A stretch of 50,671 nucleotides of DNA from Rhodopseudomonas sp. (GTDB lineage Bacteria > Pseudomonadota > Alphaproteobacteria > Rhizobiales > Xanthobacteraceae). The stretch covers positions 1-50,671 of the forward strand of contig NZ_JACABA010000009.1 of the NCBI RefSeq assembly GCF_013377015.1, in the 5' to 3' direction. The notes under the pieces are model-generated. The model had not been told where the DNA came from, searched no databases, and saw only the letters and a program-made list of their open reading frames with translations. The first letter of the stretch is position 1. Each line of letters opens with the position of its first letter. Positions 41,026 to 50,671 of this stretch are shown piece after piece. The position numbers and the translations under genes were made by a program.

Positions 41026-43388
41026 TGCCTGATACTTTGTCGCCCGATCTCCTGCGGAAGATGCACGCTTACTGGCGCGCGGCCAATTACCTGTCCGTCG
41101 GACAGATCTACCTGCAGGACAATCCGATGCTCGACCAGCCGCTGCGGCTCGATCACATCAAGCCGCGCCTGCTCGGCCATTGGGGGACGACGCCCGGGCT
41201 CAACATGCTCTACGTCCACCTCAACCGGCTGATCAAGGACAACGATCTCAACATGATCTACATCATCGGCCCGGGCCATGGCGGTCCCGGTCTGGTGGCG
41301 AACAGCTATCTGGAAGGCTCCTACACCGAGCGCTATCCGGCAATCGAGCGCAACCGCTACGGCTTGCAGCGGCTGTTCCGCCAATTCTCCTGGCCGCATG
41401 GAATTCCCAGCCACGTTTCTCCCGAGACGCCCGGCTCGATTCATGAAGGCGGCGAACTCGGCTATTCGCTGGCGCATGCCTACGGTGCGGCATTCGACAA
41501 TCCCGACCTGATCGTGTCCTGCGTCATCGGTGACGGTGAGGCCGAGACCGGCGCACTCGCCGCCAGCTGGCATTCCAACAAGTTCCTCAATCCCGCTCAC
41601 GATGGTGCGGTGCTGCCGATCCTGCATTTGAACGGGTTCAAGATTGCCAATCCGACCATCCTGTCCCGGATCAGCCGCCAGGAACTCACCGATCTGATGC
41701 GGGGCTATGGCTATGAGCCGCATTTCGTCGAAGGCGACGATCCGGCGCTGGTGCATCAAAGCCTTGCCGCGACGCTCGATCGGATTCTTGCCGAGATTCG
41801 CAAGCTTCAAAGCGCCGCGCGCGAGGCCGCCGACGGCGAGGCGCTGCAGCGGCCGCGCTGGCCGATGATCGTGTTCCGCACGCCGAAGGGCTGGACCGGG
41901 CCGAAATTCGTTGACGGCAAGCCGGTCGAAGGAACCTGGCGCGCGCATCAGGTGCCGATCGCCGAATTCAAGAACCCCGAGCACATCCGGCAACTCGAAG
42001 ACTGGATGAAGAGCTACCGGCCGGAAGAACTGTTCGACGACAAGGGAAGGTTCCTCGACGAGTTCGCGGCGCTCGCGCCGAACGGCCATTTCCGGATGGG
42101 GGCAAACCCGCATGCCAATGGCGGCGAATTGCTGCAGCCGTTGTCGATGCCGCACTTTCAGGACTACGCCGTCGCCGTGCCGTCGCCCGGCAGCGTCAAG
42201 GCGGAAGCGACGAGGGAGTTGGGAAGATTCCTGCGCGACGTCATGAAGCTCAATCTCGACGCCAAGAACTTCCGCCTGTTCGGTCCCGACGAGACCGCGT
42301 CGAATCGGCTTGACGCCGTGTTCGAAGTCGTCGGCAAGGAATGGATGGCCGAGGTCGAGGACGTCGACATCAATCTCAGCCAGCATGGCCGCGTCATGGA
42401 AGTGTTGAGCGAGCACTTGTGCGAGGGCTGGCTGGAAGGCTACCTGCTCACCGGCCGCCACGGGTTGTTTTCCTGTTACGAGGCCTTCATCCACATCATC
42501 GATTCGATGTTCAACCAGCACGCCAAATGGCTGAAGGTCAGCGCCGGGATTCCCTGGCGCAAGCCGATCGCATCGCTGAACTACCTGTTGACGTCGCATG
42601 TCTGGCGGCAGGACCATAACGGCTTCTCGCATCAGGATCCCGGCTTCATCGATCACGTCGCCAGTAAGAAGGCGGATGTGGTGCGGATCTATCTGCCGGC
42701 GGACGCCAACTGCCTGCTGTCGGTCGCCGATCATTGCCTGCGCAGCCGCAACTACATCAACCTGATCGTCGCCGGCAAGCAGCCGGAATGGCAGTGGCTC
42801 GATATGGAATCGGCGATTCGTCACTGCACCGCCGGCGCCGGTATCTGGCAATGGGCCAGCAACGACGCCGGCGATCCAGATGTGGTGATGGCCTGCGCCG
42901 GCGACGTGCCGACGGTCGAGGCGCTGGCGGCCGTAACCCTGCTGCGCGAGTACGTGCCGGACATCAGGGTTCGCCTGGTCAATGTGGTCGATCTGATGGT
43001 GTTGCAGCCGCGCTCGGAACATCCGCACGGTATGGAAGACAAGGACTTCGACGAATTGTTCACGGCCGACAAGCCGGTGATCTTCGCCTTCCACGGCTAT
43101 CCCTCGATGATCCACAAGCTGACCTATCGGCGCCGTAACCACGGCAACATTCACGTTCGCGGCTACAAGGAGGAAGGCACCACCACGACGCCGTTCGACA
43201 TGGTGGTGTTGAACGACCTCGATCGCTACCGGTTGGCGCTCGACGCGATCCGACGCATTCCACGGCTAAGCGGCCAGGTTGAGGCTGCGACCGCGCGTTA
43301 CTGGGCGACCATGCAGCGGCATAAGCTCTATATCGGCGAGCATGGCGACGACATGCCGGAAGTGCGTGACTGGCACTGGACCTCGTAG
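41025..43388 (+). CDS. xfp: Xylulose-5-phosphate/fructose-6-phosphate phosphoketolase
   Basis: The 787-residue protein is full-length phosphoketolase, a thiamine-diphosphate enzyme. Clear features are [19 protein letters not shown] near the N-terminus, [18 protein letters not shown], the ThDP-binding GDGEAETG, and C-terminal [17 protein letters not shown]. It splits xylulose-5-P or fructose-6-P with phosphate to give acetyl-P, bypassing glycolysis and giving ATP via acetate kinase, useful without oxygen. The ATG at 41025 has a GGAG ribosome site; a TTG four codons upstream was rejected. No acetate kinase gene follows. Confidence 0.95.
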   Translation: MPDTLSPDLLRKMHAYWRAANYLSVGQIYLQDNPMLDQPLRLDHIKPRLLGHWGTTPGLNMLYVHLNRLIKDNDLNMIYIIGPGHGGPGLVANSYLEGSYTERYPAIERNRYGLQRLFRQFSWPHGIPSHVSPETPGSIHEGGELGYSLAHAYGAAFDNPDLIVSCVIGDGEAETGALAASWHSNKFLNPAHDGAVLPILHLNGFKIANPTILSRISRQELTDLMRGYGYEPHFVEGDDPALVHQSLAATLDRILAEIRKLQSAAREAADGEALQRPRWPMIVFRTPKGWTGPKFVDGKPVEGTWRAHQVPIAEFKNPEHIRQLEDWMKSYRPEELFDDKGRFLDEFAALAPNGHFRMGANPHANGGELLQPLSMPHFQDYAVAVPSPGSVKAEATRELGRFLRDVMKLNLDAKNFRLFGPDETASNRLDAVFEVVGKEWMAEVEDVDINLSQHGRVMEVLSEHLCEGWLEGYLLTGRHGLFSCYEAFIHIIDSMFNQHAKWLKVSAGIPWRKPIASLNYLLTSHVWRQDHNGFSHQDPGFIDHVASKKADVVRIYLPADANCLLSVADHCLRSRNYINLIVAGKQPEWQWLDMESAIRHCTAGAGIWQWASNDAGDPDVVMACAGDVPTVEALAAVTLLREYVPDIRVRLVNVVDLMVLQPRSEHPHGMEDKDFDELFTADKPVIFAFHGYPSMIHKLTYRRRNHGNIHVRGYKEEGTTTTPFDMVVLNDLDRYRLALDAIRRIPRLSGQVEAATARYWATMQRHKLYIGEHGDDMPEVRDWHWTS

Positions 43389-43409
43389 TTTCACGAGCGG
43401 TCCATAGAA

Positions 43410-43442
43410 GTCTCCGGGATCCATATCGGCAATCCCGGAGAC
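43410..43442 (+). terminator. Long hairpin after the phosphoketolase gene
   Basis: An eleven-base-pair perfect stem GTCTCCGGGAT (43410-43420) / ATCCCGGAGAC (43432-43442) with an eleven-base loop begins 22 bases after the stop. No T-run follows, so it may act as a transcript 3'-end stabiliser or a weak terminator. Confidence 0.6.
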
Positions 43443-43596
43443 GATCAAATCGAAGAGTGCGGCGTAACGAGGCGTAAACTAACGGCGAACGTAGGCTCTC
43501 CGCACGCGCCGGCAACAGCATCGCATTAACGAAGGATTGCGCTCACACCGATATCGCTTGCGGCTCGACCGGATGCGGTGAATCGAAGGAGCGGCA

Positions 43597-44100
43597 ATGA
43601 GTGTTCAGGATCAGGGTGGGTTGGTCGAGCCGGACGCGATGGCCGATAGGCTGATCGGATTGTTGAGCCTTCTGGTGGTCGACGATGACCCGATGCAGCG
43701 CATGTTGATTGCGAGCGCCGCGGAGAAGGCTGGCTACGCCGTGACGCAAGCGACGTCCTGCGCCGAGGGAATAGCCCAGATCCGCGCCCGGAATTTTTGC
43801 TGCGTCACCCTCGATCTGCGGCTCGACGACGGCGATGGCAGTGACGTGCTGCGAGCGATGGCCGCGGCCAATTATCATGGGCCGGTGATCGTCATCAGTG
43901 GCATGGACGCTCATCGTCGCAGCGCGTCGCGATTGCTGGCGCGATCGCTGGGCATGGAGCTGCTGCACAGCTTTCCGAAGCCGATCAACCTCGCCGCGTT
44001 GCGGATTTCGCTCGCCAATTTGCGCAGCACCGTGGCCGGATTGCCGATCGTGCATTCCTGGGGCGAGGTACGCGGCCCGAGATTCGAGCAGCAGAGCTGA
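43597..44100 (+). CDS. Orphan receiver-domain response regulator
   Basis: The 167-residue protein is a receiver domain (about 22-140) with D29-D31 acidic residues, phospho-acceptor D73 (TLDLRL), S101 and K128 (FPKPI). About 20 extra residues precede it and about 25 follow, without a recognisable output domain. It has no partner kinase gene beside it. By position (between the low-oxygen island and chemoreceptors) it could serve either; the sequence does not tell. Confidence 0.85.
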   Translation: MSVQDQGGLVEPDAMADRLIGLLSLLVVDDDPMQRMLIASAAEKAGYAVTQATSCAEGIAQIRARNFCCVTLDLRLDDGDGSDVLRAMAAANYHGPVIVISGMDAHRRSASRLLARSLGMELLHSFPKPINLAALRISLANLRSTVAGLPIVHSWGEVRGPRFEQQS

Positions 44101-44179
44101 GCTGCGCTTCGCTGCGCCGCCGAAACCGGAAGCCGGCGGGCGATGAATTTGGCGCGGGATGCCCGAAGTCCACTTTCGT

Positions 44180-44368
44180 CTATGTGTTTTCGAAGGCGCC
44201 GCGTGCAACGGCCTGACGCCGGGGCGAATTGAATGGCGACGAGCGGTCCCTGCGAACGATCAGCTCTGCGTAGTGCGGATGCGACCGGCCCCGCCCCGCC
44301 ACGATCTCTCGCCTTATGCGTGTGAATGCAATTGCCGCGTTCTCGATGGCGTTTTCGATCTCCGACAA
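44180..44368 (-). CDS. Possible small protein, weakly supported
   Basis: A 62-codon frame from a TTG start encodes a protein with an amphipathic opening (SEIENAIENAAIAFTRIRRE) and a basic C-terminal half. No good ribosome site is visible, and the frame is open upstream of the TTG without an ATG. Codon composition is moderately GC-rich at third positions. It may be a real small gene, a gene remnant or chance. Confidence 0.25.
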   Translation of the reverse strand: MSEIENAIENAAIAFTRIRREIVAGRGRSHPHYAELIVRRDRSSPFNSPRRQAVARGAFENT

Positions 44369-44381
44369 CTCAATTAGCGCC

Positions 44382-44406
44382 CGCGTTACACCGCCAGCGT
44401 AACGCG
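44382..44406. repeat. Inverted repeat with eight-base arms
   Basis: CGCGTTAC (44382-44389) and GTAACGCG (44399-44406) separated by nine bases. The spacing suits a dimeric regulator; it stands at the start of the weak minus-strand frame. Confidence 0.5.
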
Positions 44407-44725
44407 CAAGGCGAAAAAATCATTATAGAAAACAATTACTTCCGATCGTCCGTAAATTTACGAATGCGATAGATTTGCAGCTCAATGTCTGTGGAACGGA
44501 GTAGCGAAGACGATTCGTCGGCGCAGACTAACAAGCGATCCCGGATCAATGCGGGGTCTCAGCGCGCGGTTCGACGTCGTTGCTTCGCCGATGGTTTCGC
44601 GCATTTCCGTCTTTGACGGAATGCCATGTTACGCGTCATCCAAGGCCGTTCATCTCCTCGATTGAGGATGGTGATCGAAAAGATGGCGGAGGTGCGATCG
44701 ATAATCGCTCCTGCGGAGGAACAGT

Positions 44726-44821
44726 ATGACGCAACTTCAGCGAAAGACTCACGCAACATCCGGTGCGCCGCAACGGGCAGAGTTTCCGATGATCGTACCA
44801 ATACGTGGATACCAAATATGA
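44726..44821 (+). CDS. Candidate 31-residue small protein
   Basis: A short frame opens at an ATG preceded by GGAGGA at ideal distance (six bases) and ends at a TGA after 31 codons. The peptide is basic at the start and hydrophobic near the end (FPMIVPIRGYQI). The strong ribosome site is the only support; there is no recognised family. Confidence 0.3.
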   Translation: MTQLQRKTHATSGAPQRAEFPMIVPIRGYQI

Positions 44822-45072
44822 ATTCCAGCTGAATTCGTTTCCCGGGATAGTTGTGACCGGCTTTGGGGTCGCTCAACAAATGGGGGCTATGACCTGCAGC
44901 AATCGCGGCGACGATTGTACCCCGAAGAACTCTCGGCAGCAGGTTCGGCGATATCGGACGTGCAGCGCCTGGAGTGCTGCATTCGACTCAACAAGACCGC
45001 GGGCGTTCGACGCCAGCGTGCGCGGTCCTACGCCATCCGGCACTCTGATCGATCTTCTTTGGAGCAGCAGCT

Positions 45073-47223
45073 ATGCGCACGAATCTTCCCGTTACCAATG
45101 TCGAATACTCGCTTGGCGACGACACGTTAATCGTGTCAAAGACTGATACCAAGGGCAAGCTGACCTACTTCAACGACCAGTTCGTCAAAGCCGCCGGCTT
45201 CACCGAGCAGGAGTTGATCGGTCAACCGCACAACATCATCCGCCACCCGGACATGCCGCCGGAGGCGTTCGAAAATCTCTGGGATACGCTGAAAGCCGGC
45301 AAGCCGTGGGCCGGCGCGGTGAAGAACCGCCGCAAGGATGGCGGGTTCTATTGGGTGCTGGCCAGCGCGACACCGATTTGGGAGAACGGCCAGATCAGCG
45401 GCTATATGTCGGTCAGGACCAAATTGCCCGCTGATCAGCGCGCGGAGGCCGAACACGTCTACGGGCAGATTCGTGCGAAGAAGGCAGGGAATTACCGGAT
45501 CGAAGCCGGCATCATCCGCAGCCGGACCTGGGCCGACGCCTTCGCGGTATTCACGCGCACCTTGAAGGCGCGGCTGACCACTGTCGTCGCGGTACAGGCA
45601 ACATTGATGGTGATCATCGGCGCTGTCGGCCTGCTGGCGGCACGCGACAGCAACATCCGACTGAAATCGATCTATGAGGATCGCGCGGTCCCGTTGACGC
45701 AGCTGTTCGCGATCAACGATCGCATGAAGGACAACACCATCGTCCAATATGATGCCGCCGCCGCCGGCCGCCTCGGCAAGCCGGTCGGAGACGTGGCTGG
45801 AAGGGTGGCCTCCAACATCGAGGCGATCAACAAGACCTGGAGCGCGTATATCGCAACCAACCTAACGCCCGAGGAAAAGAGCGTGGCGGACAGCTTCGCG
45901 CCGAAGCGCAAGAACTATGTCGAGAACGCCGTCAAGCCCGGGTTAGCGCTACTTGCCGATCGCAAATTCGACGAGCTTGGTGCGCTATTGGCGGGGACCG
46001 GCAATGAGCTGTTCGCTGTCGCCAAGCAGGATCTCGACAAGCTGGTGGCGATCCAGATCAAGGAGGCCAAAGCGGAGTTCGACACGGCGTCGCAGCAGTA
46101 CCTACTGGTGTTGGGCGTGGCGGCCACCATCCTCGTCGCGGGCCTGTTGCTGGGCGGAATGCTCGGTGTGCAGACCCTTCGCGCGATCGGCCGACCGATG
46201 CAGCGTCTCAATGATGCGATGGAGGCGGTCGCACAGGGCCGGTTCAACGGCCGGGTCGTGATCGAGCGCGATGACGAGATCGGCGTGGCGCTGCGCAACA
46301 TCCTGGCGATGCAGAACAAGCTCGGCTTCGATCGCGAGGAGCAGAGGGACACTGCGCAGCGGGTTGCGCATCAGCGCAAGCTCGAGATGAACCAACTCGC
46401 CAACGACTTCGAATCCGCGGTCGGCGAGATCATCGAGACGGTGTCGTCGGCCTCCACCCAACTGGAAGCCTCGGCCGGAACCCTGACCTCGAGCGCCGAA
46501 CGCTCGCAGCAATTGACCATCGTGGTCGCGGCGGCGTCGGAAGAAGCCTCCACCAATGTACAGTCGGTGGCCTCGGCCACCGAGGAGATGGCGTCGTCGG
46601 TCAACGAGATCAGCCGTCAGGTGCAGGACTCCGCCAGGATTGCCAACGAGGCGGTGGATCAGGCGCGCAAGACCAACGACCGCGTCGGCGAATTGTCGCA
46701 TGCGGCCGGTCGGATCGGCGCCGTCGTCGAGCTGATCAACACCATCGCCGGCCAGACCAACCTGCTGGCCCTGAACGCCACCATCGAGGCGGCGCGAGCC
46801 GGCGAGGCCGGCCGCGGCTTCGCGGTGGTCGCGTCGGAAGTGAAGGCGTTGGCGGAGCAGACCGCGAAGGCCACCGGCGAGATCAGCCAGCAGATCTCGG
46901 GGATCCAGGCGGCGACCGATCAGTCGGTCGTGGCGATCCGCGAAATCGGCGCGACCATAGGCAAGATGTCGGAAATATCGTCGACCATCGCCTCGGCGGT
47001 GGAGGAGCAGGGCGCGGCGACGCAGGAAATCTCCCGCAACGTCCAGCAGGCCGCGCAAGGCACCATGCAGGTGAGTTCGAACATCACCGATGTTCAGCGC
47101 GGCGCCTCGGAGACCGGTTCGGCCTCGTCGCAGGTGCTTTCGGCGGCGCAATCGCTGTCGCGCGACAGCACCCGGCTCAGGAACGAGGTCGGCAAGTTCC
47201 TCAGCACGGTACGCGCGGCCTGA
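45073..47223 (+). CDS. Methyl-accepting chemotaxis protein with Aer-like PAS domain
   Basis: The 716-residue protein has an N-terminal PAS domain (about 12-120) with the Aer-type motif [12 protein letters not shown], a membrane helix (about 173-197), a helical-bundle periplasmic segment, a second helix (about 344-367), a HAMP domain (about 368-420) and a long signalling coiled coil (about 450-716) with the hairpin tip [26 protein letters not shown]. Aer-like PAS domains bind FAD and report redox or energy state. The last 416 bp of coding DNA are identical to the second chemoreceptor gene. Confidence 0.92.
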   Translation: MRTNLPVTNVEYSLGDDTLIVSKTDTKGKLTYFNDQFVKAAGFTEQELIGQPHNIIRHPDMPPEAFENLWDTLKAGKPWAGAVKNRRKDGGFYWVLASATPIWENGQISGYMSVRTKLPADQRAEAEHVYGQIRAKKAGNYRIEAGIIRSRTWADAFAVFTRTLKARLTTVVAVQATLMVIIGAVGLLAARDSNIRLKSIYEDRAVPLTQLFAINDRMKDNTIVQYDAAAAGRLGKPVGDVAGRVASNIEAINKTWSAYIATNLTPEEKSVADSFAPKRKNYVENAVKPGLALLADRKFDELGALLAGTGNELFAVAKQDLDKLVAIQIKEAKAEFDTASQQYLLVLGVAATILVAGLLLGGMLGVQTLRAIGRPMQRLNDAMEAVAQGRFNGRVVIERDDEIGVALRNILAMQNKLGFDREEQRDTAQRVAHQRKLEMNQLANDFESAVGEIIETVSSASTQLEASAGTLTSSAERSQQLTIVVAAASEEASTNVQSVASATEEMASSVNEISRQVQDSARIANEAVDQARKTNDRVGELSHAAGRIGAVVELINTIAGQTNLLALNATIEAARAGEAGRGFAVVASEVKALAEQTAKATGEISQQISGIQAATDQSVVAIREIGATIGKMSEISSTIASAVEEQGAATQEISRNVQQAAQGTMQVSSNITDVQRGASETGSASSQVLSAAQSLSRDSTRLRNEVGKFLSTVRAA
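46795..47210 (+). repeat. 416-bp identical DNA repeat, copy 1
   Basis: The 3' part of the PAS chemoreceptor gene is identical base for base to 50054-50469 in the second chemoreceptor gene. Upstream of this block similarity continues with scattered differences back to about 46400. Confidence 0.97.
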
Positions 47224-47456
47224 GGCCGCGCGCATTGATAATTCTAATCGGTTCGAAACGAACGAAAGCACGCTGAGCAACGAGGTTACTTCTATCAGTC
47301 GAATTGGCTTCCGAGCAAAGCCCATATTCCGCTGTCGCGCAGCAGCAGCAGGCCGGGCTCTAAAGTGAGAGGCTTACCGTCATGGACGACCGACTTCCTC
47401 AACACGATCCGCATCGCTCGATGCGGGCGTGCGGAATTCGAGCGTTGATGCACTGA
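47224..47456 (+). pseudogene. Decayed copy of the mcp-cheA spacer with a relic cheA start
   Basis: The spacer after the first chemoreceptor aligns with the spacer between the second chemoreceptor and cheA: shared blocks include TAAAGTGA.AGGC and GTCATGGACGA, the latter being the cheA start codon context (ATG at 47382 versus 50622). After three codons (MDD) similarity to cheA ends, and the frame stops after 24 codons at 47456. It is what remains of a duplicated cheA 5' end. Confidence 0.65.
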
Positions 47457-47594
47457 CGGGACAAAGCGGATCTTAAGTACAATGAGAAAAACTAACAATT
47501 GCATTACTATTCGTCCGTTTCCGCGGACAATCGATCAACCGAGACCTGCGCTTGGCGATCCAACGAAGCTGCCGAACCAGTCTGGAGCAATGAC

Positions 47595-48377
47595 ATGACC
47601 GTTAATCGTCGATCCTTCGCGCGCGGGCTTCTCGCTTGCGCTTGCTGTTTCAAGGTTGGAGCGGCGTTCGCGGAGTCGGGCGGCCACGGCCAGCAGGGCG
47701 GGGCGGCCCATTGGAGCTACGAAGGCGAGGGCGGTCCGGAAAAATGGGGCGAGTTGCAGACCGACTTCAAGGTCTGCCAGCTCGGCGTGGAACAGACGCC
47801 GATCGATCTCAGCGGTGGCATCAAGGGCGACCCGGGTGCGGTGGAATACGACTACAAGACCTTGCCGCTGCGGATGATTAACAACGGCCACACCATCCAG
47901 GTGAATGCGGAGCCCGGCAGCGCCTGCCTGATCGGCGGCACGCGCTATGAATTGTTGCAGTTCCATCTGCATCATCCGAGCGAACACCTGCTCGGGGGAA
48001 AGAATTTCGATTTGGAATGCCATTTCGTGCACAAGTCGAGTGCGGGCGCGCTCGCCGTCACCGGCGTATTCTTCCGGCCCGGCGCAACGAATGCGGCGCT
48101 GAAGGCGTTCTTCGAGGGAATGCCGGCGAAGCAGGGGCCAGAGGTGCTGGCCGGCGGGACGGTCGACGTGGCCGCGGTGCTGCCGAAGAACCGCGGCTAC
48201 TTCCGCTACATGGGGTCGTTGACGACGCCCCCGTGCTCGGAAGGCCTGACCTGGACCGTGCACAACGAGCCGGTCGAAGCGTCGGTCGAACAGATCAAGC
48301 AATTCGCGGCGTTGTTTCCGAGCAACGCGCGCCCGGTGCAGAAGCGCAACCGCCGCTTCCTGATCGACGCCTCCTGA
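47595..48377 (+). CDS. Alpha-type carbonic anhydrase with Tat signal
   Basis: The 260-residue protein begins with a twin-arginine signal (NRRSFARG, then a hydrophobic stretch to about residue 26) and an alpha-carbonic anhydrase domain. Zinc ligands are H124, H126 ([10 protein letters not shown]) and H143 (ECHFVHKS); the family motif [13 protein letters not shown] is present. It interconverts CO2 and bicarbonate in the periplasm. Tat export would suit a pre-folded metal protein. The start at 47595 has a GGAG ribosome site. It lies between two related chemoreceptor genes. Confidence 0.92.
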   Translation: MTVNRRSFARGLLACACCFKVGAAFAESGGHGQQGGAAHWSYEGEGGPEKWGELQTDFKVCQLGVEQTPIDLSGGIKGDPGAVEYDYKTLPLRMINNGHTIQVNAEPGSACLIGGTRYELLQFHLHHPSEHLLGGKNFDLECHFVHKSSAGALAVTGVFFRPGATNAALKAFFEGMPAKQGPEVLAGGTVDVAAVLPKNRGYFRYMGSLTTPPCSEGLTWTVHNEPVEASVEQIKQFAALFPSNARPVQKRNRRFLIDAS

Positions 48378-48421
48378 TTCCCGACATTTCTCCTCATCCA
48401 GCCAGTATCAAGGTATCCGAC

Positions 48422-50482
48422 ATGTCCAAGACAGCGACTGCCGCAACATCCTCCGGCCCATTGAGCTTCTTCACCAATCTCAAGATCAACACCAAGATCA
48501 TGATCGGCTTCGGGCTGGTGCTGGCGCTGACCGCGCTGATTTCCGCGATGTCGTATCGCGGCTTCGGCAAAGTGTCCGAGGGATTTGAAGCCTTCAATCA
48601 GCGCGTGACGGTGGTCGGGCTGGCCCGCGACGTCGATCGTGGCTTCGTCGCGTTCCGCCGCTTCGTGCGGGAATACTCGTTGTCCGGCGACGACGGCCTG
48701 ATCGGCGAGGCCAGGAATCGGCAGCGGGCCCTGGACGACAGCATCAAGCAGGGGCTCGATCAGATCAAGAATCCCGAGCGGCACAAGAAGATGGCCGAGC
48801 TCGGAGAAAGCTACAAGCTTTACGTCGCCAATTTCGACAAGCTGATTGCACTGAAGCAGGAGCAGAACAAGCTGACCAAGGAGGTGCTCGATCCACTCGG
48901 CATGAAGTCGCGCAGTGAGATCGAGGAACTGCAGTCCGTGGCGGTGAGCCGGGCCGGCAATTCCAACACCATGATCCTTGCCGGCGAGGCCCTGAAGCAG
49001 TTGCTGCTGGCCCGCCTCAACGTCAACAAGCTGCTCGGTCGCCATGACCAGAGTTCGGCCGAGGCCGCCGAGAAGGCGTTGGCGGACCTGAAGACGGCGA
49101 TGACCGCGTTCGGCGCGAACATCATCAGCGATGACGTGCGCAAGGTATTCACCGAGACCAACGCCAATATCCAGAAATACACCGACGCCTACCATACGGC
49201 GGCGCACAATGCCCACGAGGTCGAAGTCCTCGCCACCACTGAGTTGCCGAAGCTCGCGGCTGCGATCGCGGCCGATGCCGAGGCCATCAAGACCTCCGGC
49301 GTTGCCGAAGAGAAACAGATCGAGCACGACACCACGAGCCTGATTGCGTCGACCGAGAACTTCGTCCTGATGCTGGCGGGCGGCAGCCTGATCCTCGGCG
49401 TTGCGCTCGCCTTGCTGATCGGACGCGCGATCGCCAAGCCGGTGGTTGGGCTGTGCGCCGGAATGCGTGAACTGGCCGGCGGCAACTTCAACGTGGTGCT
49501 GCCCGGGATCGGCCGCGGCGACGAAGTCGGCGACATGGCGCAGGCCGTCGAGACCTTCAAGGTCAACGCCGAACACAAGGCGCGCGAGGAAGCCGAAGCC
49601 AAAATCAAGCAGGATCAGATCGCCGCTCAACAGCGCAAGCAGGACATGATCAGGCTCGCCGATCAGTTCGAATCCGCGGTCGGCGAGATCATCGAGACGG
49701 TGTCGTCGGCCTCGACCGAGCTGGAAGCCTCGGCCGGAACCCTAACCTCGACCGCCGAACGCTCGCAGCAATTGACCATCGTGGTCGCGGCGGCGTCGGA
49801 GGAAGCCTCCACCAATGTGCAGTCTGTGGCCTCGGCGACCGAGGAAATGGCGTCATCGGTCAACGAGATCAGCCGCCAGGTCCAGGAATCCGCCAGGATC
49901 GCCAATGAGGCGGTGGATCAGGCGCGCAAGACCAACGACCGGGTCAGCGAACTGTCGACCGCGGCGGCGCGGATCGGCGACGTCGTCGAATTGATCAACA
50001 CCATCGCCGGCCAGACCAACCTGTTGGCGCTGAACGCCACCATCGAGGCGGCACGAGCCGGCGAGGCCGGCCGCGGCTTCGCGGTGGTCGCGTCGGAAGT
50101 GAAGGCGTTGGCGGAGCAGACCGCGAAGGCCACCGGCGAGATCAGCCAGCAGATCTCGGGGATCCAGGCGGCGACCGATCAGTCGGTCGTGGCGATCCGC
50201 GAAATCGGCGCGACCATAGGCAAGATGTCGGAAATATCGTCGACCATCGCCTCGGCGGTGGAGGAGCAGGGCGCGGCGACGCAGGAAATCTCCCGCAACG
50301 TCCAGCAGGCCGCGCAAGGCACCATGCAGGTGAGTTCGAACATCACCGATGTTCAGCGCGGCGCCTCGGAGACCGGTTCGGCCTCGTCGCAGGTGCTTTC
50401 GGCGGCGCAATCGCTGTCGCGCGACAGCACCCGGCTCAGGAACGAGGTCGGCAAGTTCCTCAGCACGGTGCGCGCGGCCTGA
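48422..50482 (+). CDS. Methyl-accepting chemotaxis protein
   Basis: The 686-residue protein has a membrane helix (about 25-45), a helical periplasmic sensor (about 46-310, four-helix-bundle-like), a second helix (about 318-338), HAMP (about 340-392) and a signalling coiled coil with the same tip as its neighbour. It lacks the PAS domain. It precedes cheA by 139 bases, so it probably belongs to that chemotaxis cluster. The frame is open far upstream over the carbonic anhydrase gene; the ATG at 48422 gives the proper chemoreceptor opening. Confidence 0.93.
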   Translation: MSKTATAATSSGPLSFFTNLKINTKIMIGFGLVLALTALISAMSYRGFGKVSEGFEAFNQRVTVVGLARDVDRGFVAFRRFVREYSLSGDDGLIGEARNRQRALDDSIKQGLDQIKNPERHKKMAELGESYKLYVANFDKLIALKQEQNKLTKEVLDPLGMKSRSEIEELQSVAVSRAGNSNTMILAGEALKQLLLARLNVNKLLGRHDQSSAEAAEKALADLKTAMTAFGANIISDDVRKVFTETNANIQKYTDAYHTAAHNAHEVEVLATTELPKLAAAIAADAEAIKTSGVAEEKQIEHDTTSLIASTENFVLMLAGGSLILGVALALLIGRAIAKPVVGLCAGMRELAGGNFNVVLPGIGRGDEVGDMAQAVETFKVNAEHKAREEAEAKIKQDQIAAQQRKQDMIRLADQFESAVGEIIETVSSASTELEASAGTLTSTAERSQQLTIVVAAASEEASTNVQSVASATEEMASSVNEISRQVQESARIANEAVDQARKTNDRVSELSTAAARIGDVVELINTIAGQTNLLALNATIEAARAGEAGRGFAVVASEVKALAEQTAKATGEISQQISGIQAATDQSVVAIREIGATIGKMSEISSTIASAVEEQGAATQEISRNVQQAAQGTMQVSSNITDVQRGASETGSASSQVLSAAQSLSRDSTRLRNEVGKFLSTVRAA
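50054..50469 (+). repeat. 416-bp identical DNA repeat, copy 2
   Basis: Identical to 46795-47210 in the first chemoreceptor gene. The distance between copies is 3259 bp in direct orientation, so recombination between them would delete the carbonic anhydrase gene and most of one chemoreceptor. Confidence 0.97.
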
Positions 50483-50621
50483 GGCCGCGTTTACCGGTAG
50501 TTCTACGCGGCTCGAAATTAACGAGAGCGTAGAGCAGTTTCGCTAACTCTGTCGGTGGAACCCAAATTCCGCGCCGAAGCCTACGCAGCAGACCGGATTT
50601 TAAAGTGAAAGGCGAAGTGTC

Positions 50622-50671
50622 ATGGACGATCTTCTGCGTGAATTTCTGACTGAGACGAACGAGAGTCTGGA
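50622..50671 (+). CDS. cheA: Chemotaxis histidine kinase CheA, first codons only
   Basis: The window ends 50 bases into a gene that begins MDDLLREFLTETNESL, the characteristic start of the CheA phosphotransfer (P1) domain in alphaproteobacteria. A possible ribosome site AAAGG lies about 11 bases upstream. It follows a chemoreceptor gene, as in many che operons. Confidence 0.8.
   Translation, partial: MDDLLREFLTETNESL

Larger units (their letters stand above)
44101..45072. other. Gene-poor region before the PAS chemoreceptor
   Basis: Nearly 1 kb without a confident gene and locally AT-richer than its neighbours. It holds an inverted repeat (44382-44406), the palindrome CGTAAATTTACG (44451-44462), a weak 62-codon frame on the minus strand and a 31-codon frame with a strong ribosome site. 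It may be decayed coding sequence or a regulatory region. Confidence 0.5.

Noticed and set aside
40839-43154. Long minus-strand frame (771 codons) opposite the phosphoketolase gene
   Set aside because: It is a mirror of a strongly coding plus-strand gene in GC-rich DNA; the predicted protein is His/Arg/Asp-rich with no family features.
46102-49630. Long minus-strand frames opposite the two chemoreceptor genes
   Set aside because: Arg/His/Gly-rich shadow proteins without domains; the opposite strand encodes complete chemoreceptors.

Overview
The window looks like chromosomal DNA of a purple non-sulfur alphaproteobacterium close to Rhodopseudomonas palustris or a photosynthetic Bradyrhizobium. 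The evidence is the high GC content, a CtrA master regulator with GANTC-rich upstream DNA, EcfG-type stress promoters, a bchE-bchJ-hemN bacteriochlorophyll/haem operon, many FixK/FNR boxes, and small proteins of a kind I associate with the Bradyrhizobiaceae. The species assignment is inference from gene content.

Layout. 1-7.3 kb: chemotaxis and motility. The end of cheW is followed by cheY, cheB and cheR; then ctrA on the opposite strand with its terminator, the flagellar export genes fliI and fliJ, and an ECF sigma/RskA-type anti-sigma pair. 7.4-15.7 kb: a stress-promoter-controlled small protein, flhA, an MFS transporter, a CAU-anticodon tRNA that is probably tRNA-Ile2, a BLUF photoreceptor, a FAH-family hydrolase, several very small proteins and an alpha/beta hydrolase. 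15.8-19.0 kb: a three-gene MacAB-like export system (adaptor, permease, ATPase). 19-26 kb: a GlsB-type stress protein, an eRF1-like protein, an aldo/keto reductase, a solute-binding protein, a crotonase-fold protein, an amidase, a diguanylate cyclase and queD.

26.4-43.4 kb is the most coherent part: a low-oxygen island. Ten FixK/FNR-type 14-mers lie in its intergenic spaces, next to a hemerythrin-like protein, a ring-cleavage dioxygenase operon, a small hypothetical protein, bchE-bchJ-hemN, a cysteine-cluster protein, a metallophosphoesterase with a Ser/Thr kinase-universal stress fusion, a triple-BON protein and a phosphoketolase. Between the hemerythrin and dioxygenase genes sits a copper module: an unusual CopA ATPase with two YHS domains, divergent from csoR, with what looks like a single shared -10 element and an operator between them.

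43.6-50.7 kb returns to signalling: a lone receiver protein, a 970-bp gene-poor stretch, a PAS-containing chemoreceptor, an alpha-carbonic anhydrase with a Tat signal, a second chemoreceptor and the first codons of cheA. The two chemoreceptors share 416 bp of identical DNA. The spacer after the first one is a decayed copy of the spacer between the second one and cheA, including the cheA start codon. This is evidence of a tandem duplication followed by sequence homogenisation or a recent date.
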